From contig CAIQIQ010000048.1 of the NCBI GenBank assembly GCA_903871935.1, positions 39,515-103,514 of the forward strand: a stretch of 64,000 nucleotides of DNA, read 5' to 3'. The position numbers were made by a program, and so were the translations under genes. Shown in pieces: positions 55,004-63,277 of the stretch. A model generated the notes under the pieces. The model worked only from the letters and a program-made list of their open reading frames with translations. It did not search any database and was not told the origin of the DNA. Position 1 is the stretch's first letter. The number at the start of each line of letters is the position of its first letter. Origin of the DNA: an uncultured Phycisphaerales bacterium (lineage in GTDB: Bacteria; Planctomycetota; Phycisphaerae; Tepidisphaerales; Tepidisphaeraceae).

Positions 55004-55735
55004 TCACACCACCGCCCGACCTCCGCGCAGCAGCGGCACCTGATCGCCGTATGGCTCGTGCGTTCCCTTCTTTTTCACGCCGCCGTGGTGGTATTGCACG
55101 ACATAGGCGTATCGCGTTTCCCCGGAAGTATTGGGCCCGCTGGAATGGGGCAGCAGCGAGCTGAAGACCGCCATCTGCCCGGCCCGCAGAACAACCGGCT
55201 GCTTGTAGGATGTATCCAACTGGCATTGCCACTCGCGCGCTTCTTCGCCCCAGATGTGCGGCAGCATTCCCTGCTTGTGCATTCCCGGAACCAGCCAGAT
55301 CGTTCCGTTATCCACCGTTGCCCGGCTGATGGCCACCCAGCAGGTGATGTAGGCCAGCGGATCGGTCAGGCCGTATTGGTTATCCTGATGCCAAGCGAAT
55401 GACCGCCCCTTCCCCGGCGGCTTGCACACCGCCTGGTTGTAAAACAAATCTGCATCCGGCCCGATGAGCTGCCGGGAAAGCTCCTGAAAGACCGGCAGGA
55501 AGCAGAGCCGCCTGCAGATATCGCTGTGCTTGTGAACCTCGCCGATGAACGGCCGCAGGCGCGCCAACTCGGCCGCCTTGGCATCGCCGGTCTTCTGGAC
55601 CTCGGCGATGTTCTCCTGCCAGAGCCGGTCAAACTCATCTTGCACCCCGTGCAATGTGCGTTCATCAAACAGCACTTCCGTGGTGAAGTAGCCATCGCGA
55701 CGGAACTGCTCAATCTGTGACGCTGTGGGAACCAT
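55004..55735 (-). CDS. PhyH-family (phytanoyl-CoA hydroxylase-like) dioxygenase
   Basis: 243 residues. The 2-oxoglutarate/iron dioxygenase triad is in place: WHQDNQYG (His-x-Asp) and LPHSSGPNTSGETRYAYV (distal His and Arg), with DADLFYNQAVCKPPGKGRSF before them. N-terminal helix QIEQFRRDGYFTTEVLF is typical. It hydroxylates an aliphatic or alicyclic substrate with 2-oxoglutarate. The neighbours give no clue to the substrate. The start at 55735 has no clear ribosome site. The gap 55736-55976 before the ketosynthase holds no gene. Confidence 0.85.
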   Translation of the reverse strand: MVPTASQIEQFRRDGYFTTEVLFDERTLHGVQDEFDRLWQENIAEVQKTGDAKAAELARLRPFIGEVHKHSDICRRLCFLPVFQELSRQLIGPDADLFYNQAVCKPPGKGRSFAWHQDNQYGLTDPLAYITCWVAISRATVDNGTIWLVPGMHKQGMLPHIWGEEAREWQCQLDTSYKQPVVLRAGQMAVFSSLLPHSSGPNTSGETRYAYVVQYHHGGVKKKGTHEPYGDQVPLLRGGRAVV

Positions 55736-55976
55736 AAACGCCTCACAATCCAGACCGTATCGGGCGCGAACTATATGCGTGCAAGAGCGATGTCGGCAAT
55801 TCCGCGGATGGGAATACCCCTCAGTTACATCGATCTAACTGACTGCGCAGGCTATGGTTACGTTGTAGAGCGTGTATGTACGAGATTCTGCGCTGCCCGC
55901 CACCTCACACATGCCACATCGCATCATCTGCCCGCTCGCTTGAGTCCCGCCCCATGCCCCTTACAATCCGCCCCCT

Positions 55977-57260
55977 ATGCGCAGAGTTGTCGTGACAGGT
56001 GTTGGCATCATCAGCCCCTTGGGCGTAGGAGCGAGCGCATCCTGGCAGGGCCTCCTGGCCGGGACGTGCGGCATCCATCGGGTGCAGTCCTTCGATCCCG
56101 GGGCCTTTGCCGCCCAGATCGCCGGTGAGGTGCCACCGTATAAGATCGGCGACTTCGTTCCCAAGAGCTATCGCAAAGCCACCAAGGTCATGGCGCGCGA
56201 TATCGAACTGGCGGTTATTGCCGCCGACGATGCCTTCAAAAGTTCCGGCATCCAGTCCAAAGCCTACACTGATACGCCCTCGTTCAACCCCGATCGTTTC
56301 GGCTGCAACATTGGTGCGGGGTTGATCTCGGCCGAACTGAATGAACTGACCGCCGCCTTCAACGTTGCCCGCAATGGCAATGACCTGGACCTCAAGAAGT
56401 GGGGCGTCGAGGGCATGCAGCAGCTCACGCCACTGTGGCTGCTGAAGTACTTGCCCAACATGCTGGCTTGCCATGTGACGATTGTGCACGGGCTCAAAGG
56501 TCCGTCGAATACGATCACCTGTGCCGACGCCGCCGGCCATCTCGCCATTGGCGAAGGCTTCCGCACCATTGGGCGCGGGTCTGCCGACATGACGATCTGC
56601 GGCGGCGCCCAGAGCCGCGTCAACCCGATGGGGTTCATGCGCCAGGAACTCGCGGGCCGGTTGTGCCGTACGAGCAATGCCTGCCCGGAGAAAGCCGTTG
56701 CCCCGTTCGACGCTTCGGCCGCTGGAACGGCCATCGGCGAAGGTGGAGGCCTGCTTATCCTCGAAGAGTACGAAGCCGCCAAGGCCCGTGGGGCAAAGAT
56801 CATCTGCGAGATCGTCGGGTTCGGCGCCAGCCAGGATGCCTACAGCATTTCCGAGCCCGATCCCTCCGGCACCGCCTATGGCGCTGCCATCACCAAAGCT
56901 CTGGCAGATGCGAAGGTGAAGCCCTCTGAGGTCTCGTGCCTGATCCCCTGTGCCACCGGGCACCCGCGCCACGACCAGGCGGAGCTGGCCGGCCTGCAGC
57001 ATGCCTTCGGATCGGCCCTGAGCCAGATCCCAATGGCGCTGCCCAAGAGCCAAACGGGTAACATCGAAGCCGGAAATGCGGCCGAGTGCGCCTTTGCCGC
57101 TCTGGCCGTGTCCAATGACATGGTGCCGCCGGCCATCAATACGAGCAACGACAAGCTGAACCTCGCCCGCTCGGCCAGGGCGCAAACCGTCAATGTCGCC
57201 GTCTCCACCGTCTGGAGCATTGGCGGCCAGAATGCCGCTTTGGTGTTTAAGAAAGCGTAG
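55977..57260 (+). CDS. Ketosynthase-fold protein with degenerate active site (CLF-like)
   Basis: 427 residues, thiolase-type fold from MRRVVVTGVGIISPLG to the final STVWSIGGQNAALVF. Against FabF, the nucleophile region GPS.SIATACTSG corresponds to GPSNTITCADAAG, putting Asp 184 where FabF has Cys 163 (a Cys lies two residues earlier). The NAHGTSTP region reads LIPCATGHP, putting Cys 325 at the first catalytic His; KSMTGH reads KSQTGN, putting Asn 362 at the second. All three catalytic residues are thus replaced, as in chain-length factors of type II polyketide systems. It would pair with the intact ketosynthase encoded 460 bases downstream. The gene ends on the first base of a heptamer array. 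Confidence 0.8.
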   Translation: MRRVVVTGVGIISPLGVGASASWQGLLAGTCGIHRVQSFDPGAFAAQIAGEVPPYKIGDFVPKSYRKATKVMARDIELAVIAADDAFKSSGIQSKAYTDTPSFNPDRFGCNIGAGLISAELNELTAAFNVARNGNDLDLKKWGVEGMQQLTPLWLLKYLPNMLACHVTIVHGLKGPSNTITCADAAGHLAIGEGFRTIGRGSADMTICGGAQSRVNPMGFMRQELAGRLCRTSNACPEKAVAPFDASAAGTAIGEGGGLLILEEYEAAKARGAKIICEIVGFGASQDAYSISEPDPSGTAYGAAITKALADAKVKPSEVSCLIPCATGHPRHDQAELAGLQHAFGSALSQIPMALPKSQTGNIEAGNAAECAFAALAVSNDMVPPAINTSNDKLNLARSARAQTVNVAVSTVWSIGGQNAALVFKKA

Positions 57261-57308
57261 AAGTCAGAAGTCAGAAGTCTGGAGTCAGAAGACAGAAGGG
57301 AGAAAGAA
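57260..57308 (+). repeat. Heptamer array, left arm
   Basis: Seven units without gaps: GAAGTCA, GAAGTCA, GAAGTCT, GGAGTCA, GAAGACA, GAAGGGA, GAAAGAA. It begins at the last base of the ketosynthase-like stop codon and ends exactly before the ATG of the four-helix-bundle gene. The last two units also serve as its purine-rich ribosome site. Confidence 0.85.
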
Positions 57309-57674
57309 ATGCCCGCTCGTGGTTTCCGTGAACTTGTGGTCTGGCAAAAGGCCCATCAGGTTGTCCTGTCTGTCTACTCGGTGACTGCTGACTTTCCTCG
57401 TGATGAGCTTTACGGTCTGACATCACAAATGCGTCGGGCGGCCGTCTCGATCCCGGCCAATATCGCGGAGGGATTCCGCCGCCGCGGTCGAAAGGACAAA
57501 GCTCGGTCGTACAACATCGGCCAAGCGTCGTTGGAGGAGTTACGATACTACCTGATCCTCTCGCAGGATCTGGGCTATGCCCAGACGGCCGATATGGAAG
57601 CGAACCTTGACGAGGTGGGCCGAATGTTGGACGCCTACATGCAGCGCGTCCTGGTATCATGTGAGGAGGAGTGA
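57309..57674 (+). CDS. Four-helix-bundle protein (S23/IVP-like)
   Basis: 121 residues. The family pattern is complete: FRELVVWQKAHQVVLSVYSV, PRDELYGLTSQMRRAAVSIP, ANIAEGFRRRGRKDKAR, SLEELRYYLILSQDLGY. This group includes proteins encoded in intervening sequences of 23S rRNA genes and is related to the Avd accessory protein of diversity-generating retroelements. Function unknown; basic face suggests nucleic-acid binding. It lies in the same direction between two ketosynthase genes and is bracketed by inverted heptamer arrays, which makes it look like an inserted unit rather than part of the pathway. Confidence 0.9.
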   Translation: MPARGFRELVVWQKAHQVVLSVYSVTADFPRDELYGLTSQMRRAAVSIPANIAEGFRRRGRKDKARSYNIGQASLEELRYYLILSQDLGYAQTADMEANLDEVGRMLDAYMQRVLVSCEEE

Positions 57675-57675
57675 T

Positions 57676-57717
57676 CCTCTTCTTCTGACTTCTGTCTTCT
57701 GACTTCTGACTACTTTC
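57676..57717 (-). repeat. Heptamer array, right arm
   Basis: Six units: CCTCTTC, TTCTGAC, TTCTGTC, TTCTGAC, TTCTGAC, TACTTTC. It is the reverse complement of the left-arm word and ends three bases before the ATG of the active ketosynthase. With the left arm it could pair as an RNA stem of about 40 bases enclosing the four-helix-bundle gene. Confidence 0.85.
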
Positions 57718-57720
57718 AAA

Positions 57721-59010
57721 ATGAATACTCATCGAGTTGTCATCACTGGTATGGGCTGGGTCACACCGATGGGCCACGACATCGAGTCGGTGTGGAAACG
57801 CCTTCTCAATTCCGAGTCGGGGATCGATTACACCACGATCTTCGATGCCTCCACCTTCCCAACGACATTCTCAGCCGAGGTGAAGAACTACCGCGTCGCC
57901 GATCATGTCGCAGATGCCAGTAAGCACGCGACGGCCGGCCGGAACTCCGCCTTTGCCATTGGCGCCTGCGCCCAGGCGTGGAAAGCCGCCGGGATGGATC
58001 AGGCCACGCTCGATCTCGATCGTGTCGGGATCTACCTGGGATCAGGCGAAGGCCCGCTGGATTTTGAGTCCTATAGCCATGCCGCTCTGGGCTCTTGGCA
58101 ACCCGAGGCTGCGCAGATCGATTCGCTAAAGTGGGCGCAACTGGCGGCCGCCGCCATGGACCGCATGCGCGAACTCGAGCAGGAGCCCAACATGCCCCTG
58201 TCTCACCTTGCCATCCTCACCGGCGCGCGCGGACCGGCGTTTAACTGCCTGACCGCGTGCGCTGCCTCCACGCAAGCGATCGGCGAAGCGACCGAAGTCC
58301 TTCGCCGTGGCGATGCCGATGTCATGATCGCCGGCGGAGCGCACTCCATGATCCACCCGCTGGGCGTGACCGGCTTCAACCGCCTGACCGCGCTCTCAAC
58401 TCTGAATGCAGATCCCAAGGGCGCCAGCCGGCCATTCGATGCCAACCGCGGAGGCTTCGTGCTGGGCGAGGGCTCGGGCATGGTCATCCTCGAAACGCTC
58501 GAACACGCGCAGAAGCGTGGCGCGAAGATCCTGGCTGAGGTCGTCGGCTACGGTTCGACCGCCGATGCCTTCCGCATCACCGATCAGGACCCCGAAGGCA
58601 TGGGCGCCGTGAAGGCGATGCAGGCTGCCCTGGCTGATGCGAAGCTGCAACCGGCCGATGTGGACTACATCAACGCCCACGGCACCGGCACCAAGGAGAA
58701 CGACTCCAACGAGAGCCTGGCGGTGAGGAAAGTCTTTGGCGAGAGGGCGGGCGAGGTACCGGTAAGTTCGATCAAGAGCATGATGGGCCACCTTATCGCG
58801 GCCGCCGGCTCGGTTGAACTGATCACCTGCGTCCTGGCGATCCGCGACCAGATCCTGCCGCCGACGACCAACCTGACCGATCCCGACCCTGAATGTGATC
58901 TCGACTACGTGCCCAACAAGGCCCGCCCCGCGAAGGTCGATGTGGCGCTGTCCAACAGCTTCGGATTCGGCGGCCAGAACAACACCATCATCATCCGCCG
59001 CTTCGCGTGA
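57721..59010 (+). CDS. Beta-ketoacyl-ACP synthase II-type ketosynthase
   Basis: 429 residues. Active-site residues are intact: Cys 180 in CLTACAASTQAIGEA, His 320 in DYINAHGTGTKENDSNE, His 357 in IKSMMGHLIAAAGSVE, and the FGFGGQNN end. It condenses malonyl-ACP with an acyl chain. It lies behind the degenerate ketosynthase, like the KS-alpha of a heterodimeric pair but in reverse order. No ACP, ketoreductase or dehydratase gene is nearby, so primary fatty-acid synthesis cannot be excluded. No ribosome site is seen: the heptamer array fills that position. Its 3' end overlaps an open frame that precedes the YHS gene. Confidence 0.9.
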   Translation: MNTHRVVITGMGWVTPMGHDIESVWKRLLNSESGIDYTTIFDASTFPTTFSAEVKNYRVADHVADASKHATAGRNSAFAIGACAQAWKAAGMDQATLDLDRVGIYLGSGEGPLDFESYSHAALGSWQPEAAQIDSLKWAQLAAAAMDRMRELEQEPNMPLSHLAILTGARGPAFNCLTACAASTQAIGEATEVLRRGDADVMIAGGAHSMIHPLGVTGFNRLTALSTLNADPKGASRPFDANRGGFVLGEGSGMVILETLEHAQKRGAKILAEVVGYGSTADAFRITDQDPEGMGAVKAMQAALADAKLQPADVDYINAHGTGTKENDSNESLAVRKVFGERAGEVPVSSIKSMMGHLIAAAGSVELITCVLAIRDQILPPTTNLTDPDPECDLDYVPNKARPAKVDVALSNSFGFGGQNNTIIIRRFA

Positions 59011-59060
59011 GTAGACTCGTGCCTACAATCAAACCGAACTTTTACACTTGGAGAAACTGG

Positions 59061-59330
59061 ATGAAGCTCGCAATCGTGGCAGGTATTGTTGTGATCGGTC
59101 TTGGTGGCTACGCGTCGGCCCAGATGGAAGGCCATGCCCATGACAAGCCCAAGGCCGCAACGACTCAGCCCACCACCAAACCGGCAAACACGAAGTGTCC
59201 GGTATCCGGAGACCCTATCGATCCGGAGGTCACCATCGTACAGGATGGCAAGACCGTCGCCTTCTGCTGCAAGGGCTGCATTGACGACTTCAAGAAAGAT
59301 CCCGCGAAGTACATGGCGAAGCTGAAGTAG
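59061..59330 (+). CDS. Exported YHS-domain protein
   Basis: 89 residues from the ATG at 59061 (MKLAIVAGIVVIG) with TTGGAG upstream; longer in-frame starts from 59007 have no signal peptide. Signal peptide to about residue 20, a His/Lys/Thr/Pro linker, and a YHS-type domain: KCPVSGDPIDPEVTI, then KTVAFCCKGCIDDFKKDPAKY. The three Cys and spacing match the metal-binding YHS/TRASH group found in copper-handling and multiheme proteins. It probably binds a heavy metal in the periplasm. No partner transporter is nearby. Confidence 0.8.
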   Translation: MKLAIVAGIVVIGLGGYASAQMEGHAHDKPKAATTQPTTKPANTKCPVSGDPIDPEVTIVQDGKTVAFCCKGCIDDFKKDPAKYMAKLK

Positions 59331-59341
59331 AAACAATGCAG

Positions 59342-61054
59342 CTATTTCGCGACGACTTCCTCTAGAGACCATCGATCTGGAATTGTCGGCAACGGCAGCC
59401 ACTTGTCCTTCTCCTGCGCTACCAGTACGGTCTGTAACCCCCGCTGCTCCAGCCGGTCAAAAGGCGCCCACGCGTGCTTCGGGCCGCTGAAGATAAACAC
59501 GCGCCTTCCGGCCTGCTTGTATGCTGCGATCAGGTCATCGCGCAGCGCTGTGAGTTGCTCGGGCGTTCGCCAGAGCAGCGCTTCCTTGAGGTAGCGCCGC
59601 CGTTCGGGGTCAAGCCCGCTTAGTTCGTTCGCCTCAAGTGGCATCAACGATTCCAGGTCGGCACGGCGGAACATTCGGCTGTCATAAAGCGTGTAGTTCG
59701 CGACAAATTGAAGATCGTACATGACATCCAGTTCATCGCAGAACACCACGGCGTCGGCCGGTACGCGCTCCCCGAGCCACTGGGCCCGGTCCTGAACATT
59801 CATTCGCGACATCGTGTCAACGCCGAAGAACGGCACGACGTTCAAGCTCGCAATCCCCGCAGATATCAGAACCGCCAGCCAAAGCGACACCTGCAGCCCC
59901 CGTTTCTTTGCGCGATCCGGTGTCGCCGCAAACAGCCAGACTAAACACGCCACGCCACAGGCGCAAAGTGGAGCAAACGACGGCAGGAACAGCCGGCCGT
60001 AGATGTTGAAGCTGTCGAGCGGCGCCCAGTAATAAGAGGCATAGAGCAGGATGTTCGCCGCCACCCAGGCGGCCATGGCGAGCCCCACTGCACGGTTGCG
60101 CCGGCTCAACATCACCAATCCAATCAGGCCAAGCGGAAGCATCAACCCAATGCCACGCATGAACAGGTGCTCAAGCGCAATGGGCAAATGCCCCATCAGG
60201 AAGTGCAGGGCAAACGCCTTGCTCTCGCCGGTCGACGCATACAGGCTCCACTGGCCGCTCCAGGCAAACTGCAGCGCTATGAACAGTCCAAGCACCAGAC
60301 CCCACGCGCCCAGCATCGTCAGCGCCTGCTGCAGATCGCGCTTCGATTGCCCCAAGCGCATCGCGGCGGCAACCAGCAGTGGGGCGATCAGCACAATCTC
60401 GCCGCTGCGCGCGGCGGCAGCCAAAGCGCAAAGCACCCCTGCGCCAACTGCGTGTCGCCAGGTGGCATCGTCCAGCCAGCGAACCAGGCAGTATGCCGCC
60501 ATACTGGCCAGCGCAAAGCTGATGCCATGGCTGCCCGGGAACGTGAACAGGCGCAGGAGCGGCACCGATGTGATGACCACCGCAAGAGCCGCGATCGCCG
60601 GTCCCGGGCCGACCAGTTGCCGTGCGAGCAGATAGACCCCCAGCAGGCCGATGCAGTAACCAATCGGGTTCAGCAAATAGGCAAGGTCAACCCCCAAGCC
60701 CTGGCCACCAATGCGCAACGCCCCGGCAACCAGCAGGGGGACCAGCGGTGGATACTTCGGCAGGAACCGTTCCTGCGGCGTGCCCAGGTTCTGCCCGACC
60801 CACATGTCGCCGACACAGGTTGGCACCGGGCTTGAGGCGTAATGCACGGGCGTTAACTGCGGCCGTCCCGTCAGCGCGATCTGCCGGCCGGCGACCAGAT
60901 AGGCATTCTCATCTACGCCACCATGCGCCGGTACGTTCCAGACCAGCAGCAACGTGGCCGCTATCGCGATCAGCGCCAGTGCAAGGACAAGATAGAATCG
61001 ATTGGCAGACCGCGGGTCGGCATCTCGCATTGGCGTTCTGGCGGCTTTGGCCAT
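59342..61054 (-). CDS. GT39-like membrane glycosyltransferase
   Basis: 570 residues with about eleven membrane segments, the first YLVLALALIAIAATLLLVWN. The first loop holds PAHGGVDENAYLVAGRQIAL, matching the Asp/Glu motif of ArnT/PMT-type enzymes (GT39) that take sugar from a polyprenyl phosphate. A C-terminal extracytoplasmic part of about 160 residues has YDSRMFRRADLESLMPLEAN and FIFSGPKHAWAPFDR. Donor and acceptor are unknown. It faces the YHS gene with 11 bases between stops. Confidence 0.85.
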   Translation of the reverse strand: MAKAARTPMRDADPRSANRFYLVLALALIAIAATLLLVWNVPAHGGVDENAYLVAGRQIALTGRPQLTPVHYASSPVPTCVGDMWVGQNLGTPQERFLPKYPPLVPLLVAGALRIGGQGLGVDLAYLLNPIGYCIGLLGVYLLARQLVGPGPAIAALAVVITSVPLLRLFTFPGSHGISFALASMAAYCLVRWLDDATWRHAVGAGVLCALAAAARSGEIVLIAPLLVAAAMRLGQSKRDLQQALTMLGAWGLVLGLFIALQFAWSGQWSLYASTGESKAFALHFLMGHLPIALEHLFMRGIGLMLPLGLIGLVMLSRRNRAVGLAMAAWVAANILLYASYYWAPLDSFNIYGRLFLPSFAPLCACGVACLVWLFAATPDRAKKRGLQVSLWLAVLISAGIASLNVVPFFGVDTMSRMNVQDRAQWLGERVPADAVVFCDELDVMYDLQFVANYTLYDSRMFRRADLESLMPLEANELSGLDPERRRYLKEALLWRTPEQLTALRDDLIAAYKQAGRRVFIFSGPKHAWAPFDRLEQRGLQTVLVAQEKDKWLPLPTIPDRWSLEEVVAK

Positions 61055-61116
61055 ATCCGGCAGTATATACAGGATGCACGCCTTCGCCGAACGCCGGCCT
61101 CTCTACGCCGAGCGAG

Positions 61117-61223
61117 GGCGTGACAATACTTTCGGGCGGCACCAGTAGCACGGCTGCCCCCAGCCGTAGCAAGACTGCCGGCGAAGCCGCTTCCTTTTTT
61201 CTGCCCGAAAGTGTTGTCACGCC
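61117..61223. repeat. 107-base element with 21-base terminal inverted repeats
   Basis: GGCGTGACAATACTTTCGGGC (61117-61137) and GCCCGAAAGTGTTGTCACGCC (61203-61223) are inverted with one mismatch. Between them lies a nested hairpin CGGCTG-CCCC-CAGCCG (61151-61166) and a T-run near 61195. No coding capacity. The last seven bases overlap the 3' end of the next gene. It could be a bidirectional terminator between the convergent sides or a miniature mobile element. Confidence 0.65.
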
Positions 61224-61498
61224 CCAGAGCGACGCCGCCGAACTGCCGGGCCGATTCCATGCGTGCCCAGATCCAGCAGGGCCGCGATGATCACCAGGAA
61301 CGCATAAACGCCGCTCACACTGCTGTTGGTGTTGATCGCAAACGCGTAGGCCAGCGTGGTCAGGGGCATGAAAATAAAGCCCAGCAGCGGCCAGATCACG
61401 GTGTGATATGCCCGGCCCAGATAGCCGCTGAACAGCCAGACCAGGACCAGAATGACCCGGGGGAAGAAGTAAGCAAATAGAGCAATAAAGCAGGGCAT
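61217..61498 (-). CDS. Small four-pass membrane protein
   Basis: 93 residues from the ATG at 61498 (MPCFIALFAYFFPRVILV); the frame is open to 61576 without membrane character. About three to four hydrophobic segments: FFPRVILVLVWLFSGYL, VIWPLLGFIFMPLTTLAYAF and GVYAFLVIIAALLDLG. The C-terminus is basic (AVRRRRSGA). It resembles small membrane proteins of unknown function with YLGRAY and PLLGFIFMPLTTLAY motifs. No ribosome site is evident. Confidence 0.7.
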   Translation of the reverse strand: MPCFIALFAYFFPRVILVLVWLFSGYLGRAYHTVIWPLLGFIFMPLTTLAYAFAINTNSSVSGVYAFLVIIAALLDLGTHGIGPAVRRRRSGA

Positions 61499-61686
61499 AG
61501 CATTACTTTGCGCTGAATTTGCGCCCGAAGCAATGATAATTCTGCTTGCAGAGCATTCGAGTGATGCATGCCCCAAACTCCAGCCTTGGCAAGACTTGCA
61601 CAGATTCGGTCCCCCTGAGTTGAGCAGGGGAGCGGCGATGGTAAACTAAGCCGGCACAGGCATTTGCACTTGTGAAAGAGATGGGC

Positions 61687-61905
61687 ATGGCAACCACCGG
61701 CACTCCAGCGACATCCAGAAAACGCAAATCTGCGTTACCCAAGCTCATCGAGAAGTACTACGCCGACCTCAAAGACCTCGCCCACCAGAACGTCCTCTAC
61801 GAAATGGGCACCCGCCTCGTCGGCCAGGTAATCCGCGTCAGCCTCGAAACCATGAAGATAGTTAAGTCCCTTCCGGCCGAGTACACAGGCAAAGAGAGCG
61901 GCTAG
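61687..61905 (+). CDS. Small basic helical protein, first gene of the nuclease islet
   Basis: 72 residues from the ATG at 61687 with AAAGAG six bases upstream; GTG at 61672 and ATG at 61681 are in frame. N-terminus rich in Ser/Thr/Lys/Arg (TTGTPATSRKRKSALP), then a helix KLIEKYYADLKDLAHQNVLY and EMGTRLVGQVIRVSLETMKI. No known motif. The nuclease gene starts 18 bases later behind GGAGG, so they are one transcript. Could be an accessory or antitoxin-like partner; that is a guess from position. Confidence 0.6.
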   Translation: MATTGTPATSRKRKSALPKLIEKYYADLKDLAHQNVLYEMGTRLVGQVIRVSLETMKIVKSLPAEYTGKESG

Positions 61906-61923
61906 GCCGCCGATGGAGGATCG

Positions 61924-63039
61924 ATGCCCATACAGCACGCAATCTGGAAAGTCGGCGCCAAGCCGATCTCGCTCACGGCCTCTTCACTGGCCAGCGAGCA
62001 GCAACTCGAGGACATGATCGTCGCCGCGCCCGAAATCCTGTCCAATGAATGGATGCTCATTGGTCGGCAGGAGGCCACAGGTTTGGGCGGCCGGATCGAT
62101 CTTCTAGCCATTGCCCCCGATGCGTCGCTGGTGGTCATTGAACTTAAACGCGATCGTACCCCCCGTGAGGTGGTTGCCCAGGCGATTGACTACGCGTATT
62201 GGGTGGAACAGCTTACGGCCGATAGGATTACCCAGGTCTATGAACGATTCTCGAACGGCGGCCGGCTGGACGATGCGTTCCGACAGCGCTTCGGCGTGGA
62301 GCTCGATGAGGATTCCCTGAATGCCTCCCATCAGATCGTCGTGGTCGCCTCGGAGCTCGATAGCTCCACCGAGCGCATCGTTAACTACCTCAATGCCCGA
62401 GACATCGCGATTAATGTGCTGTTCTTCCAGGTCTTCAAATGCGGTAACGACCAGTTCATCAGCCGGGCGTGGCTGATCGATCCTGGACAAACACAAGCCA
62501 ACGTCGCGGCGACAACCAAGGGCTCCGGCAAACACGAGCCTTGGAACGGCGAGTACTACGTTTCGTATGGTGACGACCGCACATGGGATGAGGCGCGGCG
62601 TTATGGATTTGTCAGCGCCGGCGGCGGCTCGTGGTACAGCCGAACCCTTGAACTGCTGTCTCCCGGTGACCGGATATGGGTGAAGGTCCCAGGCACGGGT
62701 TATGTAGGCGTAGGACGCGTCACGGAAGCGGTACAGTCGGTCAAGGAGTTCACCATCGACGGGAGGCCAGCGCTGGATGTCCTCAGCGACTCGGAGAACC
62801 TGCGACACGGGGCCGATGACCCTGAGCGGGCGGAGTACTTCGTGCGCGTGGATTGGCTCGACACGAAACCCAAAGATCAAGCCGTAAACGAGGTAGGCCT
62901 ATTCGGCAACCAGAACACCGTTTGCCAACCGACCGTGCCCAAATGGAGCCACACGGTGGACCGCCTGAAGACCTACTTTCCGAACTGGAACGGACAACCA
63001 AAAGCAAAGCGAGAGGCCATGTCATGCCAGAAGCGATAA
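61924..63039 (+). CDS. PD-(D/E)XK nuclease (DUF91/NucS-like) with PUA-like C-terminal domain
   Basis: 371 residues, GGAGG upstream. The N-terminal half (about 20-110) is a RecB/NucS-type nuclease: acidic helix LASEQQLEDMI, GGRIDLLAIAPDA (Asp 59), VVIELKRDRTPREVVAQAID (Glu 73, Lys 75). After a linker the C-terminal part (about 195-300) has EYYVSYGDDRTWDEARRYGF, SAGGGSWYSRTLELLSPGDR and IWVKVPGTGYVGVGRVTEA, which looks like an EVE/PUA-type base-reading fold. Such a fusion suits an enzyme that recognises modified or unusual bases, as in type IV restriction. The last gene of the islet overlaps its 3' end. Confidence 0.75.
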   Translation: MPIQHAIWKVGAKPISLTASSLASEQQLEDMIVAAPEILSNEWMLIGRQEATGLGGRIDLLAIAPDASLVVIELKRDRTPREVVAQAIDYAYWVEQLTADRITQVYERFSNGGRLDDAFRQRFGVELDEDSLNASHQIVVVASELDSSTERIVNYLNARDIAINVLFFQVFKCGNDQFISRAWLIDPGQTQANVAATTKGSGKHEPWNGEYYVSYGDDRTWDEARRYGFVSAGGGSWYSRTLELLSPGDRIWVKVPGTGYVGVGRVTEAVQSVKEFTIDGRPALDVLSDSENLRHGADDPERAEYFVRVDWLDTKPKDQAVNEVGLFGNQNTVCQPTVPKWSHTVDRLKTYFPNWNGQPKAKREAMSCQKR

Positions 63040-63248
63040 CCTCAGTGGATGATCTGACCCATTTGCTCCTCTCGCGTTTTCGCTCGGCCGGCCATGCTCA
63101 AGTCGAGGGCTACAACCGATTCGAGTACGTCCGGCACACGGACCGCACGGTGACCATCCTGCGAGAGAAGGGAAGCGAAGAGCGGGTATCGCTGACAAAG
63201 CTCCGAAATGCTGTAGCAGCGGTGCGATCCGACCCGACGCTCGACTGA
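63024..63248 (+). CDS. Small protein overlapping the nuclease gene
   Basis: 74 residues from the ATG at 63024, 16 bases inside the nuclease gene in another frame; GAGAGG lies upstream. Sequence is acidic to neutral with strands TDRTVTILREKGSEERVS and a helix KLRNAVAAVRSDP. No known motif. Overlap and direction indicate co-translation with the nuclease. It may modify or restrain the nuclease. Behind it lies only repeat DNA to the end of the window. Confidence 0.6.
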   Translation: MPEAITSVDDLTHLLLSRFRSAGHAQVEGYNRFEYVRHTDRTVTILREKGSEERVSLTKLRNAVAAVRSDPTLD

Positions 63249-63277
63249 ACCCGCAAACATGTAATCGGCACTTGGAT

